In this document: positions 7,689 to 15,657 of the stretch, one piece after another | How the letters are laid out: each line of letters begins with the position of its first letter | How positions within the stretch are numbered: position 1 is the first letter of the stretch | From: DATKZH01 sp964475955 | GTDB taxonomy: Bacteria; Planctomycetota; Planctomycetia; Pirellulales; Thermoguttaceae | Direction: 5' to 3' | Assembly: GCA_964475955.1 (NCBI GenBank) | Contig: CAYYZY010000092.1 | Location: 1 to 29,665 of the forward strand | DNA: 29,665 nt | The notes under the pieces: generated by a model | What the model was told of the DNA's origin: nothing | Databases searched by the model: none | What the model saw: the letters and a program-made list of their open reading frames with translations, nothing else | Program-made: the position numbers and the translations under genes

Positions 7689-9035
7689 CTACAGGAACTC
7701 GCCCCACGGCCGCTTGTCGAGGACCCGGCGCACGTGGTTCAGGTAGTTGCCGCCGATCACCTTGCGAATCTCGTCGTCGGAAAGACCCCGGCACACGAGC
7801 CCGACCGTCCAGTACGGCCAGTTGGTCCAGTCGAGCGCGCTGGGCGGCCACGAGGGGAAAAAAGTCAGGTCGGTGCCGATGCCCACGTGGTCGATTCCGG
7901 CGACCTCGATGGCGTGCTCCAGGTGCCGGTACCAGGCGCCGAACGTGCGGCTTCCCTGCGAGTCGAGCATGTAATGGATCGCGTAGAAGGCGGCCATGCC
8001 CCCCTTGGCCGCCAAGGCGCGGAGCGTGTCGTCGGCCACGTGGCGCGAGCCGGTCTTGTCGGGTCGCGGCACGCCCCGGGCGTATGGCTGGGCGAAGACC
8101 GCGTTGAGGTAGGTCTCGTTGGTCGCGTCGTCGTAGATCGCCTTGCACCCGGTGTGGCTGATCAAAGGCGGCTCCCGCGACGCCTCGATCACGTCGTGCG
8201 ACGTGCGGTGCCCGCAGTGTGCCAGGTCGAGCAGGATCCCGAGCTCGTTCATTCGATGCACCACTCGACGGCCCAGATCGGTGAGGCCCGTGTCGTCGTA
8301 CTGTAGCCAGGAGCAGCAGAGCGGGTTTTTCTGGATGTACGTCAGTTGCGACGCGCGCACGCCGAAGGCGAAGAACAGGTCGAGGTTGTAGAGAGGATCC
8401 TCCGCGTCGGCGAAGCAGCCCACGGCCGCGAGGTGCTGGGTCACGCACGGCCGGCCCGCGCGCCGCCCCGCCTCGATCGTCGCCAGGTTGACCACGCGGT
8501 CCAGGTCGGGCCGCTGGTCGTAGGCGAGCGTGCTTCGGCCGAGCAGGTTGAGGGCCTTGTCGAACGTGTTGTCGTTCGGGTGGGCCACGTCTTCCGAAGC
8601 CAGGTGTACGCCCGCAATCTCATACAGTGCCCGCGACTCCTCGATCCACTGCCGATCGTGGGCCGCCTGGAACGTCATCGCCTTCTGCCGGTCGAGGCCC
8701 CCGGCGGCGGCCAGCCGGTCGCCGATCAATCCGCCGGGGTAAGTGAGCGACACGCCTCCCTGGGCGTCGGCCACGTAGCTCGTGGCGTGAAGCTGGAGCC
8801 CGCGGTCGAGCTGGGCCTTGGTCGGCTTCAGCTCGTCGAGGATGGCCCGCTGCCCCGCAAGCACGCGGTCGCGAACGGCCGGTCGCAAACGGCATTTTTT
8901 CAGCCGTTCCGCAGGGTCGACGGGCTCCGCTTCTTCCGCGGCCACGCCGTTTGCCGCAATGCCGGCCGCCAGGGCCCCCGCACCCAACCAGGACGCCGAA
9001 AGGAAATCTCGCCGAGAAGGATCGGGCTGGCGCAT
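7689..9035 (-). CDS. Tat-exported membrane dipeptidase-like protein (peptidase M19 family)
   Basis: The ATG at 9035 is preceded by AAGGAAGAG at good spacing, giving 448 residues. It starts with a Tat signal (S-R-R-D-F-L-S-A-S at 7-15, then an A/G-rich core). The M19 TIM-barrel blocks are visible: Y-N-L-D-L-F-F-A-F-G-V-R-A-S-Q-L-T-Y, then G-L-T-D-L-G-R-R-V-V-x-x-M-N-E-L-G-I-L-L-D-L-A-H with the metal-type His, S-H-T-G-C, D-H-V-G-I-G-T-D and the closing G-G-N-Y-L. I do not see the N-terminal H-x-D pair that normally binds the zinc pair, so the metal site may be altered. Family members cleave dipeptides or beta-lactam-like amides; the substrate here is unknown. It lies between the Gfo/Idh and GH106 genes on the same strand. 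Confidence 0.82.
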   Translation of the reverse strand: MRQPDPSRRDFLSASWLGAGALAAGIAANGVAAEEAEPVDPAERLKKCRLRPAVRDRVLAGQRAILDELKPTKAQLDRGLQLHATSYVADAQGGVSLTYPGGLIGDRLAAAGGLDRQKAMTFQAAHDRQWIEESRALYEIAGVHLASEDVAHPNDNTFDKALNLLGRSTLAYDQRPDLDRVVNLATIEAGRRAGRPCVTQHLAAVGCFADAEDPLYNLDLFFAFGVRASQLTYIQKNPLCCSWLQYDDTGLTDLGRRVVHRMNELGILLDLAHCGHRTSHDVIEASREPPLISHTGCKAIYDDATNETYLNAVFAQPYARGVPRPDKTGSRHVADDTLRALAAKGGMAAFYAIHYMLDSQGSRTFGAWYRHLEHAIEVAGIDHVGIGTDLTFFPSWPPSALDWTNWPYWTVGLVCRGLSDDEIRKVIGGNYLNHVRRVLDKRPWGEFL

Positions 9036-9060
9036 TTCACTCTTCCTTCGGATTGATCGG

Positions 9061-9096
9061 GGCGGGCCAACGAGAGAAAAGGACAGAAGGCCCGCC
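9061..9096. repeat. 8-bp stem-loop before the dipeptidase start
   Basis: GGCGGGCC (9061-9068) and GGCCCGCC (9089-9096) form a perfect stem with a 20-nt loop. It sits 25 bp upstream of the M19 start codon on the minus strand and would fall in the transcript leader. A regulatory role is a guess. Confidence 0.4.
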
Positions 9097-9105
9097 ATTT
9101 TCACC

Positions 9106-9167
9106 CTCTATGTCCTCGGTACCTCCGCGGTGCGAAGGAGGAGCACTGAGGCACGGAGGACACGGAG
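9106..9167. repeat. Imperfect inverted repeat rich in TCCTCGG/CGGAGGA
   Basis: The left arm (from CTCTATGTCCTC at 9106) matches the complement of the right arm (ending GGAGGACACGGAG at 9167), apart from several mismatches and a short gap. It is part of a 300-bp non-coding gap between the Gfo/Idh stop and the M19 start. It looks like another dispersed palindrome. Confidence 0.5.
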
Positions 9168-9290
9168 CCGTGAAAGGAGGGCTTACGGATTGGACGACGA
9201 TTTGACTTCGTCGTACTTCGGGCGAAAACCTCGTCGAACTCGCCTAACTGTTTTGCATTCCTTCAAATCTACGTTTCCGCTCAACGGAAC

Positions 9291-9317
9291 CCTTTGCGCC
9301 TTCGCGCCTTGGCGAGA
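9291..9317 (+). repeat. 27-bp dispersed repeat, copy 1
   Basis: This stretch beginning CCTTTGCG and ending GCGCCTTGGCGAGA recurs in the same orientation at 20346-20372 with two mismatches. It lies just past the Gfo/Idh stop codon in a gap. Confidence 0.6.
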
Positions 9318-9335
9318 GCCCCTGTCTCCGCGCCC

Positions 9336-10361
9336 TCACTCCAGCGGCAGCTTCACCGGTTGGCCGCCCTTTTCGAGGGAGCGGTCGATCGCCATGCAGA
9401 CCTCGTGCGTGCGGTACGCGTCGGCGATGTTGACGTGCGACTCGCGGTCCTCGCGGATGCACTCGACCAGGTGGTTTACCTCGTCGTCGAACGGGTGGTG
9501 CTCGACCGCGCCCGAGTCGGGCAGGATCGTCTCCATGGTGGTCCAGCCGGTCTGGCCGGGCAGGAGCTTTTTGGACCACAGCCGGTTGTCGCGGATCGTC
9601 CCTTCGGTGCCGGCCAGGTCGATGTTGAACTGGTAGGGCATCTCGGCGTCGAACAGGGCCGAGGTCTTGCCGATCGCGCCGCCGGCGAACTTCAAGAGGG
9701 CGACCACGTTGGCCGGGTACTCGAACGCGTTTTTCACGTTGTTGGCGAACCCGGCAACCTCGACGATCTCCTCGCCCGAAAGCCAGCGGACGGCGTCGAC
9801 CGCGTGGCACCCCCCGGTGAGCATCGTGCTCCGCCCGCTGGCCAGGGTGCGGCCCCATCCGAAGCCGGTCCACCAGTCGGCCAGGCCGTGCCAGTAGTCG
9901 ACCTCCACGTAGAACACCTGTCCGATCGCCCCGGCGGCCAACAGCGACTTGAGGTTCGCGACCAGCGGGTTCCAGCGGAGCACGAAGCTGACCACGCTCT
10001 TGACGCCCGCCTTGGCCACGGCATCGCGCAGCGCGCGGTTCTCGTCCATCGAGATGCACATCGGCTTCTCGATGAGGATGTGCTTGCCGGCTTCCGCCGC
10101 GGCGATCCCTTGGGGCGTGTGTACGTGGTTGGGGCCGCTGAGGTTGACGATATCGACCCGGTCGTCGGCGAGCACCTGCTCGTAATCGTCGCCCACCGTG
10201 CCGTCGAGCCCGAACTGGTCGGCCAGGCGCCGGGCGCTCTGGCGCCGGTTGCTGGTGATCGAGACGATCTTCGCGTGCGGGTTCTTGAGCCAACTGGCCG
10301 CGTGGGCGTAGGCCACCTGGCCCGCGCCGTGGATCGCTACGCCGAGCTTGCCGTCTTCCAT
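9336..10361 (-). CDS. Gfo/Idh/MocA family NAD(P)-dependent oxidoreductase, cytoplasmic
   Basis: The ATG at 10361 has GGGAGG seven nt upstream and gives 341 residues without an export signal; the longer frame would run through the tandem repeat. The Rossmann fold opens V-A-I-H-G-A-G-Q-V-A at 8-17. The hallmark E-K-P is at 98-100, with the conserved Lys. The C-terminal half carries G-G-C-H-A-V-D, the usual His/Asp catalytic block. Such enzymes oxidise or reduce sugars, inositols or related polyols. It is the first gene of the minus-strand run that continues into M19, GH106, GH43-like and esterase genes, so it probably handles a released sugar. The substrate cannot be told. Confidence 0.9.
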   Translation of the reverse strand: MEDGKLGVAIHGAGQVAYAHAASWLKNPHAKIVSITSNRRQSARRLADQFGLDGTVGDDYEQVLADDRVDIVNLSGPNHVHTPQGIAAAEAGKHILIEKPMCISMDENRALRDAVAKAGVKSVVSFVLRWNPLVANLKSLLAAGAIGQVFYVEVDYWHGLADWWTGFGWGRTLASGRSTMLTGGCHAVDAVRWLSGEEIVEVAGFANNVKNAFEYPANVVALLKFAGGAIGKTSALFDAEMPYQFNIDLAGTEGTIRDNRLWSKKLLPGQTGWTTMETILPDSGAVEHHPFDDEVNHLVECIREDRESHVNIADAYRTHEVCMAIDRSLEKGGQPVKLPLE

Positions 10362-10380
10362 GGTCGCCCTCCCGAATAGA

Positions 10381-10546
10381 GTCTCTGACCGTGATGACGC
10401 GCGCGGTGCGCGCACGTTGTGGGGCACGTTTCCAACGTGCCATTCGGTTGTGGGCACGTTGGAGTCTCTGACCGCGATGACGCGCGCGGTGCGCGCATGT
10501 TGTAGGGCACGTTTCCAACGTGCCATTGGGTTGTGGGCACGTTGGA
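10381..10546. repeat. Two tandem 83-bp units with GGCACGTTTCC palindromes
   Basis: Unit 1 (10381-10463) and unit 2 (10464-10546) differ at about four positions. Each contains GTGCGCGC-type alternating sequence and facing GGGCACGTTTCC and CACGTTGGA arms. Just past unit 2, AACGTGCCCC completes a strong inverted repeat. The array sits immediately upstream of the Gfo/Idh gene, between the two divergent gene runs. There are no spacers, so it is not a CRISPR array. Its place suggests it may affect transcription of either run or be a dispersed repeat that doubled in place. Confidence 0.85.
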
Positions 10547-10564
10547 AACGTGCCCCACGTTCGG

Positions 10565-11010
10565 TCATGGCCCGGGCATTCGCCGAACCGCTGTGGTCGT
10601 GCCGCGTTCGCTGAGACAGCATGTCGCAACCGGCCGGGCGATGCAACCCCTCGCACAGGAAGATCGCGGGCGCTTCGTGCCGGGGCGGGCGGGGCCGCCG
10701 CGCGGGCGAGTGCGCGGGTTGCGGGAACGGGGAAATCTCCCGAATCCCTGCACACGACACGACTTGGGCAAAGAGCTACGGCCCGCCGGCCCCCGGCCGT
10801 TGTGGTCCTCGCGCGCGTCGCTATACTGGATACGGCAGCCGGCGCGGCGACTTGCGCGTTCCCCGCGGAGGGCGCAGTCGCACGCCCGTCGCGCCGGCCT
10901 CCACGATGCGGCGACAACGCGCCGCACTCCAAAAGAAACCTCGCTGGGTTCGGGGACGGCCCGGGCCGGGAAAAGGGAATCGAACGAGCACGATCGCGGA
11001 AGCACCCGTC
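10565..11010. other. Divergent intergenic region upstream of the deacetylase operon
   Basis: About 445 bp between the tandem repeat and the deacetylase start. Open frames here are upstream extensions of the deacetylase frame or shadows, without ribosome sites or recognisable products. It holds the promoter candidate at 10800-10827. Confidence 0.55.
10800..10827 (+). promoter_or_regulatory. Sigma70-like promoter candidate for the deacetylase run
   Basis: TTGTGG (10800-10805), a 16-bp spacer and TATACT (10822-10827). It lies about 180 bp upstream of the deacetylase ATG on the same strand, in the only non-coding region before the plus-strand run. It is a motif match only. Confidence 0.4.
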
Positions 11011-11763
11011 ATGAGCCCATCCGACAACCGTACCGCGCTGGCCTTCATGGCCCACCCCGACGACGCCGAGTTCCTTTGCGCGGGCACGTTGATCCGCCTG
11101 GCCGAGGCGGGCTGGGAGGTGCACGTCGCCACCTGCGCCCCCGGCGACTGCGGCACGGCCACCGAAACGCCCTGGGTCATCGGGGGCATCCGAACCGAGG
11201 AGGCCCGCAAGGCGGCGGCCCTCATCGCCGGCGCGTACCACTGCATCAACGAGCGCGACGGGTTCGTGGTCTACGACAAGCCCACGCTCCAGAAGGCGTA
11301 CGACCTGTTCCGCCGGGTCGCCCCCTCGCTGGTGTTCACGCACGCCCCCAAGGACTACATGATGGACCACGAGATGGCGTCGCTCGTGGCCCGGGCGGCC
11401 AGCTTCCTCTACGGGGCCCCGAACTGCTCGGCGTTTCCGATCAGGGAGGGCTCCGCCGTGCCGTACCTTTACTATTGCGACCCGGTCGAGGGCGTCGACC
11501 CGTTCGGCCGGCAGGTCGAGCCGACCACGCTGATCGACGTGACCGGCCAGGTCGAAAAGAAGACCGAGATGCTCGCCTGCCACGCCAGCCAGCGCGAGTG
11601 GCTGTTGAAACACCACGGGGTGGACGAGTACCTCGATTCGATGCGCCGGCACATGGCCACCCGAGGCGAGCAGGCCGGCGTGGCCGCCGCCGAGGCGTTC
11701 GTGCAGCACCGCGGCCACGCCTATCCCCGCGACGACCTCCTCGCGGCCATGTTCGGCGCCTGA
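11011..11763 (+). CDS. PIG-L/LmbE family N-acetyl-sugar deacetylase
   Basis: A 250-residue protein; the ATG at 11011 has CGGAAG about 8 nt upstream and starts just before the conserved core. A-H-P-D-D-A-E at 14-20 is the zinc-binding and catalytic motif. H111 and the D-Y-M-M-D-H120-E-M block supply the later His. Family enzymes hydrolyse the N-acetyl group of GlcNAc-containing compounds (PIG-L, MshB, BshB, DisB). No signal peptide is seen, so it acts in the cytoplasm. It is followed after 66 bp by a NagB-like gene. Similar NagB and PIG-L domains are known fused in one chain in Bacteroidetes, so the pair probably deacetylates and then converts an amino sugar. The substrate is not known. Confidence 0.9.
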   Translation: MSPSDNRTALAFMAHPDDAEFLCAGTLIRLAEAGWEVHVATCAPGDCGTATETPWVIGGIRTEEARKAAALIAGAYHCINERDGFVVYDKPTLQKAYDLFRRVAPSLVFTHAPKDYMMDHEMASLVARAASFLYGAPNCSAFPIREGSAVPYLYYCDPVEGVDPFGRQVEPTTLIDVTGQVEKKTEMLACHASQREWLLKHHGVDEYLDSMRRHMATRGEQAGVAAAEAFVQHRGHAYPRDDLLAAMFGA

Positions 11764-11829
11764 GACACGAAAAGGAGCCGCGTCCCCTTTTTGCAGATAC
11801 CTTCTTGTTTTCGAAGAGGAGATCACCCC

Positions 11830-12762
11830 ATGCCAAGACCGCTGAGCAAGGTCGCCCCACAGTGGTGGGATTACACAACGTTGGACCCGGAGCTTCTGGC
11901 CGACGTGCCGAAGCTGACGCCCCGGGCGATGGAGCGGCTCTCCCGCCCCGGGTTCAAGGTGGTGATGTACGACACGCTCGAAGACTTCTACCTGGCCGAG
12001 GCGCTGGAATACATCGACGCCTGGCGCCAGTCGACCGTCGACAACCCGGCCGGCATCTGCGGGCCGATCGGCCCCACCGAGCAGCTCCCCCTGGTCGCCC
12101 GGCTGGTGAACGAGTTGAACCTCGACGTGCGAAGCGCCCACTTCTGGGGCATGGACGAATGGGTCGACGCAGAGGGCGTGCCGGTGCCCACCACCCACCC
12201 GCTCAGCTTCGCCAAGGCCGACATGGAGCTCTGCTTCAAGCGCATCCAGCGCAAGCTCCGTATGCCGCCTTCCCACCTGCACTTCCCCACCGGCGATCTC
12301 GACGCCTACTCGCAGAGCTACGATCAGATCCGCTGCGTCCTGATGCAGGGGGGCCAGGGTGAGGTGAAACACTGGGCCTTCAACGATCCGCCCAAGCGGG
12401 CCGGCAAGTACAAAGACGACCCCCCGCCGCCCGAAGAGTACCGCAAGCTGAAGACCCGCGTGACCGACCTCCACCCGATGACCATCATCCAGAACGCCCG
12501 CACCTCCGGCGGCGGCCAGGTCGCCCTCGTGCCCACCAAGGCGGCGACGGTCGGGCCGGTGGAGACCTGGAAGGCCGAAAAGGTCTCCATCTGGCAGGCC
12601 GGCTGCCACGACAACCCGTTCGGCATGCGCCTGACCACGCTGATGATCGCCAAGCAGATCCCCGACAGCTCGGTGCCCATGTCGCTTCTGGCCGACCACC
12701 CCAACGTCCAGTTCAACTTCTACCGCCACGGCATCGGCACCTGCGACACGGAGATGCACTGA
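11830..12762 (+). CDS. NagB-like glucosamine-6-phosphate deaminase/isomerase family protein
   Basis: A 310-residue protein; the ATG at 11830 follows GAGGAG by about 8 nt. The Rossmann-like NagB/RpiA/SOL fold is recognised from V-V-M-Y-D-T-L-E-D at 44-52, G-P-I-G-P-T-E-Q-L-P at 78-87 and F-W-G-M-D-E-W at 105-111, which parallels the N-M-D-E-Y block of NagB. T-H-P-L-S-F at 122-127 follows as in the family. It is longer than E. coli NagB (about 266 residues) and diverged, so deaminase activity is likely but not certain; another sugar-phosphate isomerisation is possible. It is adjacent to the PIG-L deacetylase, in a deacetylation then deamination order. Confidence 0.78.
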   Translation: MPRPLSKVAPQWWDYTTLDPELLADVPKLTPRAMERLSRPGFKVVMYDTLEDFYLAEALEYIDAWRQSTVDNPAGICGPIGPTEQLPLVARLVNELNLDVRSAHFWGMDEWVDAEGVPVPTTHPLSFAKADMELCFKRIQRKLRMPPSHLHFPTGDLDAYSQSYDQIRCVLMQGGQGEVKHWAFNDPPKRAGKYKDDPPPPEEYRKLKTRVTDLHPMTIIQNARTSGGGQVALVPTKAATVGPVETWKAEKVSIWQAGCHDNPFGMRLTTLMIAKQIPDSSVPMSLLADHPNVQFNFYRHGIGTCDTEMH

Positions 12763-13155
12763 TCTCTTCGAGGGTGATTCATGCCATTCACACTCCGCCG
12801 GCTGCTTGCCGGCGCAAGGCCATTTCCCCCAACGGCAAGCCGTCGTCATCCGGGCGGTCGTGCCATCTCGGGAACCCGCGCCCGTCGGCCTACAAAGCGG
12901 GAACACCAACGGAACACAACCTGCTCCCTGGCCAATCGCCGATTCCCCACGGCACATACGGCGGATGCCTGCTACTTCCCGTATGTGGAAGCCGCCCCGC
13001 GGCGTCGGCCTCGCTCGCCCGCCCTTTCGCTTGGCGCCGGCGCCTCCGGCTTGGCATAATGAAGGCCGCCGTTTGGGCGACCTGTTCCGCCTTCGCGTGG
13101 GCGAGGGCACGAGGGCCCAACACGCAGCCATCATCCAACACGGGAGACTCGATCG
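12763..13155. other. Non-coding gap before the FucI-like gene
   Basis: 393 bp with overlapping short frames on both strands but no supported gene. A GCCGGC-tgctt-GCCGGC hairpin is at 12797-12813, 35 bp past the NagB-like stop. A promoter candidate lies at 13031-13060. Confidence 0.55.
13031..13060 (+). promoter_or_regulatory. Promoter candidate for the FucI-like gene
   Basis: TTGGCG (13031-13036), an 18-bp spacer and CATAAT (13055-13060), about 95 bp before the ATG at 13156. It is a motif match in a non-coding gap, which suggests the FucI-like gene may have its own promoter. Confidence 0.4.
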
Positions 13156-14730
13156 ATGACCGTATTCAAGACCCCTTCAGGTTGTCCGGGCTGTAGCGTG
13201 AGCCGGCGGCGTTTCCTGGCGGCCGGGTGCGGGGCGTGCGCGGGCGCGATGGGCCTCGCCGTTGGCGCTCGGCCCGCCCGCGCGGCCGAGCAAGACAAAA
13301 AGCTCAAGATCCGCATCATCTATTCCCTGCACGCGGTCGTGCAGCCGCGGCCCGACTGGCCCAACATCGGCTTCGACTTCCAGCCCGTCATGGATCGGAT
13401 TCGCAACGAGCTGACCGATCGCTGCCCGGCCGTGGAGTTCGTCACGTCGATGGCCACCGGTCCGGAGCAGGCCAAGAAGATCGTGGAGGAGGACGCTTCG
13501 AAGGGCGACGTCGACGGCTACGTCGTCTGCCAGTTGAACTGCTGGAACCGCGTGGTGCAGACGGTCGCGGCCACCGGCAAGCCGACGCTCTACGCCGACT
13601 TCCTCTACGCCGGCAGCGGGGGCTTCCTGGTCTACACGGCCCGCTTCCTGCGCGAGGAGACGCCCAACGTCGGCTTCGTCGGCTCGTCGCGCATCGAGGA
13701 CCTCGCCGCGGCCGTGAAGTGCTTCGAGCTGCTCAACGCCGGCGGTACGGCCGCCGACTTCGCCGCGGCGACCGCCCGGGTGCGCAAGCAGCGCACGCCG
13801 CCGCCGGGCGACCTCTCCTGCAAGCCGGACGACTTGCCGGTGCTGTCGACCGCCGATTGCCTGGCGAAGATGAAGGAGTCGAAGATCCTCGCGGTGGGCG
13901 GTTGGCGCGGCTACGCGCCGGCGATCACCGAGGAGATGGGGATCGAGGTCGTCAAGGTCCCGTTCGAGGAGGTCAACGCCGCGTGGGAGGCGGCCGACAA
14001 GGACGAGTCGCGCGCGATCGCCGACCGCTGGCAGCAGGCGGCCGCCAAGATCGAAGACGTCTCCCGCGAAGAGCTCGAAACGTCGGCCGCGATGTACCTG
14101 GGCCAGAAGGCCGTCCTCGAGAAGCACGGCGCCAACGCGATCACCATCAACTGCCTGGGCGGCTTCTACGGCGGACACATCCACGCCTATCCCTGCCTCG
14201 GCTTCCACGAGCTGAACAACCAGGGGCTGATCGGCGCCTGCGAGTGCGACATCCGCTCCACGGCGACCATGGTCGCGCTGACGGCCCTCACCCGGGGCCG
14301 GCCCGGCATGATCTCCGACCCGGTCATCGACACGGCCAAGCGCCAGATCATCTACGCCCACTGCGTCGCCTCGAACCGGGCCTTCGGGCCGGAGGGGGAG
14401 GCCAACCCGTTCGAGATCCTGACCCACTCGGAGGACCGCCAGGGCGCCTGCGTGCGCTCGCTGCTCCCGTTGGGCTACATGACCACCACCGTCGAGTTCG
14501 CCGCGGAGAAGAAGCAGATACTTTTCCACCAGGGCAAGACCGTGGCCAACGACCGCAACGACCGCGCCTGCCGCACCAAGCTGGCGGCCGAGCCGGTCGG
14601 CGACCTGGAAAAGCTGTTCACCGAGTGGGACCGCTGGGGCTGGCACCGCGTGACCATCTACGGCGACCTCAAAGAGCCGATCTTCGCCCTGGCCGACGCC
14701 CTCGGCTGGACCGTGCTCGAAGAGGCGTGA
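13156..14730 (+). CDS. Tat-exported L-fucose/arabinose isomerase-fold protein
   Basis: A 524-residue protein; GGGAG lies about 9 nt before the ATG. The N-terminus is a clear Tat signal: S-V-S-R-R-R-F-L-A-A-G at 14-24, then an A/G-rich core to about 44. The C-terminal half resembles the FucI/AraA isomerase fold: N-C-L-G-G-F-Y-G-G-H, then A-C-E-C-D-I-R-S-T-A-T-M with the Glu and Asp of the family, P-G-M-I-S-D-P-V-I-D and I-Y-A-H-C-V-A. In FucI the matching acidic and His residues bind manganese. FucI enzymes are normally cytoplasmic; the export signal here is unusual but seen in planctomycete relatives by my recollection. It may interconvert a free sugar outside the cytoplasm or may only bind sugar. 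Confidence 0.72.
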   Translation: MTVFKTPSGCPGCSVSRRRFLAAGCGACAGAMGLAVGARPARAAEQDKKLKIRIIYSLHAVVQPRPDWPNIGFDFQPVMDRIRNELTDRCPAVEFVTSMATGPEQAKKIVEEDASKGDVDGYVVCQLNCWNRVVQTVAATGKPTLYADFLYAGSGGFLVYTARFLREETPNVGFVGSSRIEDLAAAVKCFELLNAGGTAADFAAATARVRKQRTPPPGDLSCKPDDLPVLSTADCLAKMKESKILAVGGWRGYAPAITEEMGIEVVKVPFEEVNAAWEAADKDESRAIADRWQQAAAKIEDVSREELETSAAMYLGQKAVLEKHGANAITINCLGGFYGGHIHAYPCLGFHELNNQGLIGACECDIRSTATMVALTALTRGRPGMISDPVIDTAKRQIIYAHCVASNRAFGPEGEANPFEILTHSEDRQGACVRSLLPLGYMTTTVEFAAEKKQILFHQGKTVANDRNDRACRTKLAAEPVGDLEKLFTEWDRWGWHRVTIYGDLKEPIFALADALGWTVLEEA

Positions 14731-14748
14731 GCAATCGGTAAGTCGAAG

Positions 14749-14841
14749 AAAATGGGGTCGGGTCTCATTTTGTCCGAAGACGACCTGACACGTCCCATGC
14801 GCGTGCAACAAAACGGACAAAACGAGACCCGACCCCATTTT
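14749..14841 (+). repeat. Palindromic MITE/REP-like element, copy A
   Basis: 93 bp. It begins AAAATGGGGTCGGGTCTCAT and ends with the complement: 27-bp terminal inverted repeats with one mismatch. The central part (GAAGACGACCTGACACG onward) matches copy B at 16348-16431 in the opposite orientation. It starts 18 bp after the stop of the FucI-like gene. No transposase is present in the element. The layout resembles non-autonomous elements mobilised by REP-associated (RAYT) transposases, an inference. Confidence 0.88.
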
Positions 14842-14902
14842 CCCATTTTCCCACGTCAGAGGAAAAGGGCCTTCGCAGTTCCTCTGCGAGGAGATTCCCG
14901 CA

Positions 14903-15643
14903 ATGCCGGAAGACTGCACGCCTTCGGACCACGCTCCTAAGTACCCAGCCGTCGCGACTGAGGCCACTCAGCCTTCGCCCGCCGATGTGTTGGAGAAACT
15001 CACGGATGAGTCCGTGAATCACTTCGTGAAACGAAGGATGGTCCTCGAAGCCGAGGTCCTGCCGTTTGGGCCGGACGAGCAAGTTCGCCTCAACGCCGCG
15101 CTCCGCCGCTTCATCGAGGACTATCGCAACAGTGACGATCCGGAGGACCTGGTCGCAGTTGCCTCGGCCATTCGCAAGTACGTCGCAACGATGGACGCGG
15201 CGGACCTGGGCGGTCTGTCGGTGCTCCTGGCGAGTGACCGGAACGCGACGGTCCCGCTGGAAGTCGAGCTGGAGGTCGCAAAGACCCTGGTGAGGAGGCT
15301 GACGTCGCAGCCGCCGGAACAGCCCGACAGCGAGCCCGAGTTGGGCGATCGGCTGATGGAGGTGGCGAGCACTTACTTGAACGCGAGGCTCCTTTCCCGG
15401 GAGAAGTACGGCGCCGTGGCCCTCAACGCCGTGCTCGGACTGCTGCTCTTGCGCAGCCGGCACGTGGCGGACCTGCTGATTTTGCTCGGCAACGTGCGCG
15501 TTCCGTGGTTCACCCAACTCGTCGTGCGCAGGGCGAACCGGATCCGAGATGACTTCCGGCACCGGTTCCCCGAAGCGCAGTCCGAACGTCACCTGGAGGC
15601 TCTCAATACGGTCTGCGACGAGCTCGCCGCCAGTGAGGTCTGA
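14903..15643 (+). CDS. Unknown helical protein, first gene of the repeat-bounded cassette
   Basis: 246 residues; GAGGAG lies 9 nt before the ATG, a convincing start. I do not recognise the family. It has no signal or transmembrane segment. After a Pro/Thr-rich N-terminus (1-27) it is almost all predicted amphipathic helix, acidic overall, with pairs such as L-N-A-A-L-R-R-F-I and L-V-A-V-A-S-A-I-R-K-Y that recall helical-repeat (HEAT/ARM-like) folds. A hydrophobic helix A-L-N-A-V-L-G-L-L-L-L near 171-182 is probably buried. Fourteen bp separate its stop from the next ATG, so the two genes are co-transcribed. Both are enclosed by palindromic elements A and B and interrupt a run of glycan genes, which suggests acquired cargo. 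Confidence 0.8.
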   Translation: MPEDCTPSDHAPKYPAVATEATQPSPADVLEKLTDESVNHFVKRRMVLEAEVLPFGPDEQVRLNAALRRFIEDYRNSDDPEDLVAVASAIRKYVATMDAADLGGLSVLLASDRNATVPLEVELEVAKTLVRRLTSQPPEQPDSEPELGDRLMEVASTYLNARLLSREKYGAVALNAVLGLLLLRSRHVADLLILLGNVRVPWFTQLVVRRANRIRDDFRHRFPEAQSERHLEALNTVCDELAASEV

Positions 15644-15657
15644 AGGAGTTGCGCTCC

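Noticed and set aside
10381..10560. CRISPR array
   Set aside because: Two adjoining 83-bp units without spacers and with internal palindromes are a tandem repeat, not repeat-spacer units.
9244..13134. Minus-strand open frame of 1296 codons
   Set aside because: It runs opposite the deacetylase and NagB-like genes, across the tandem repeat, and in another frame of the Gfo/Idh gene. The product is low-complexity Arg/Gly/Pro/His sequence, typical of antisense frames in high-G+C DNA.
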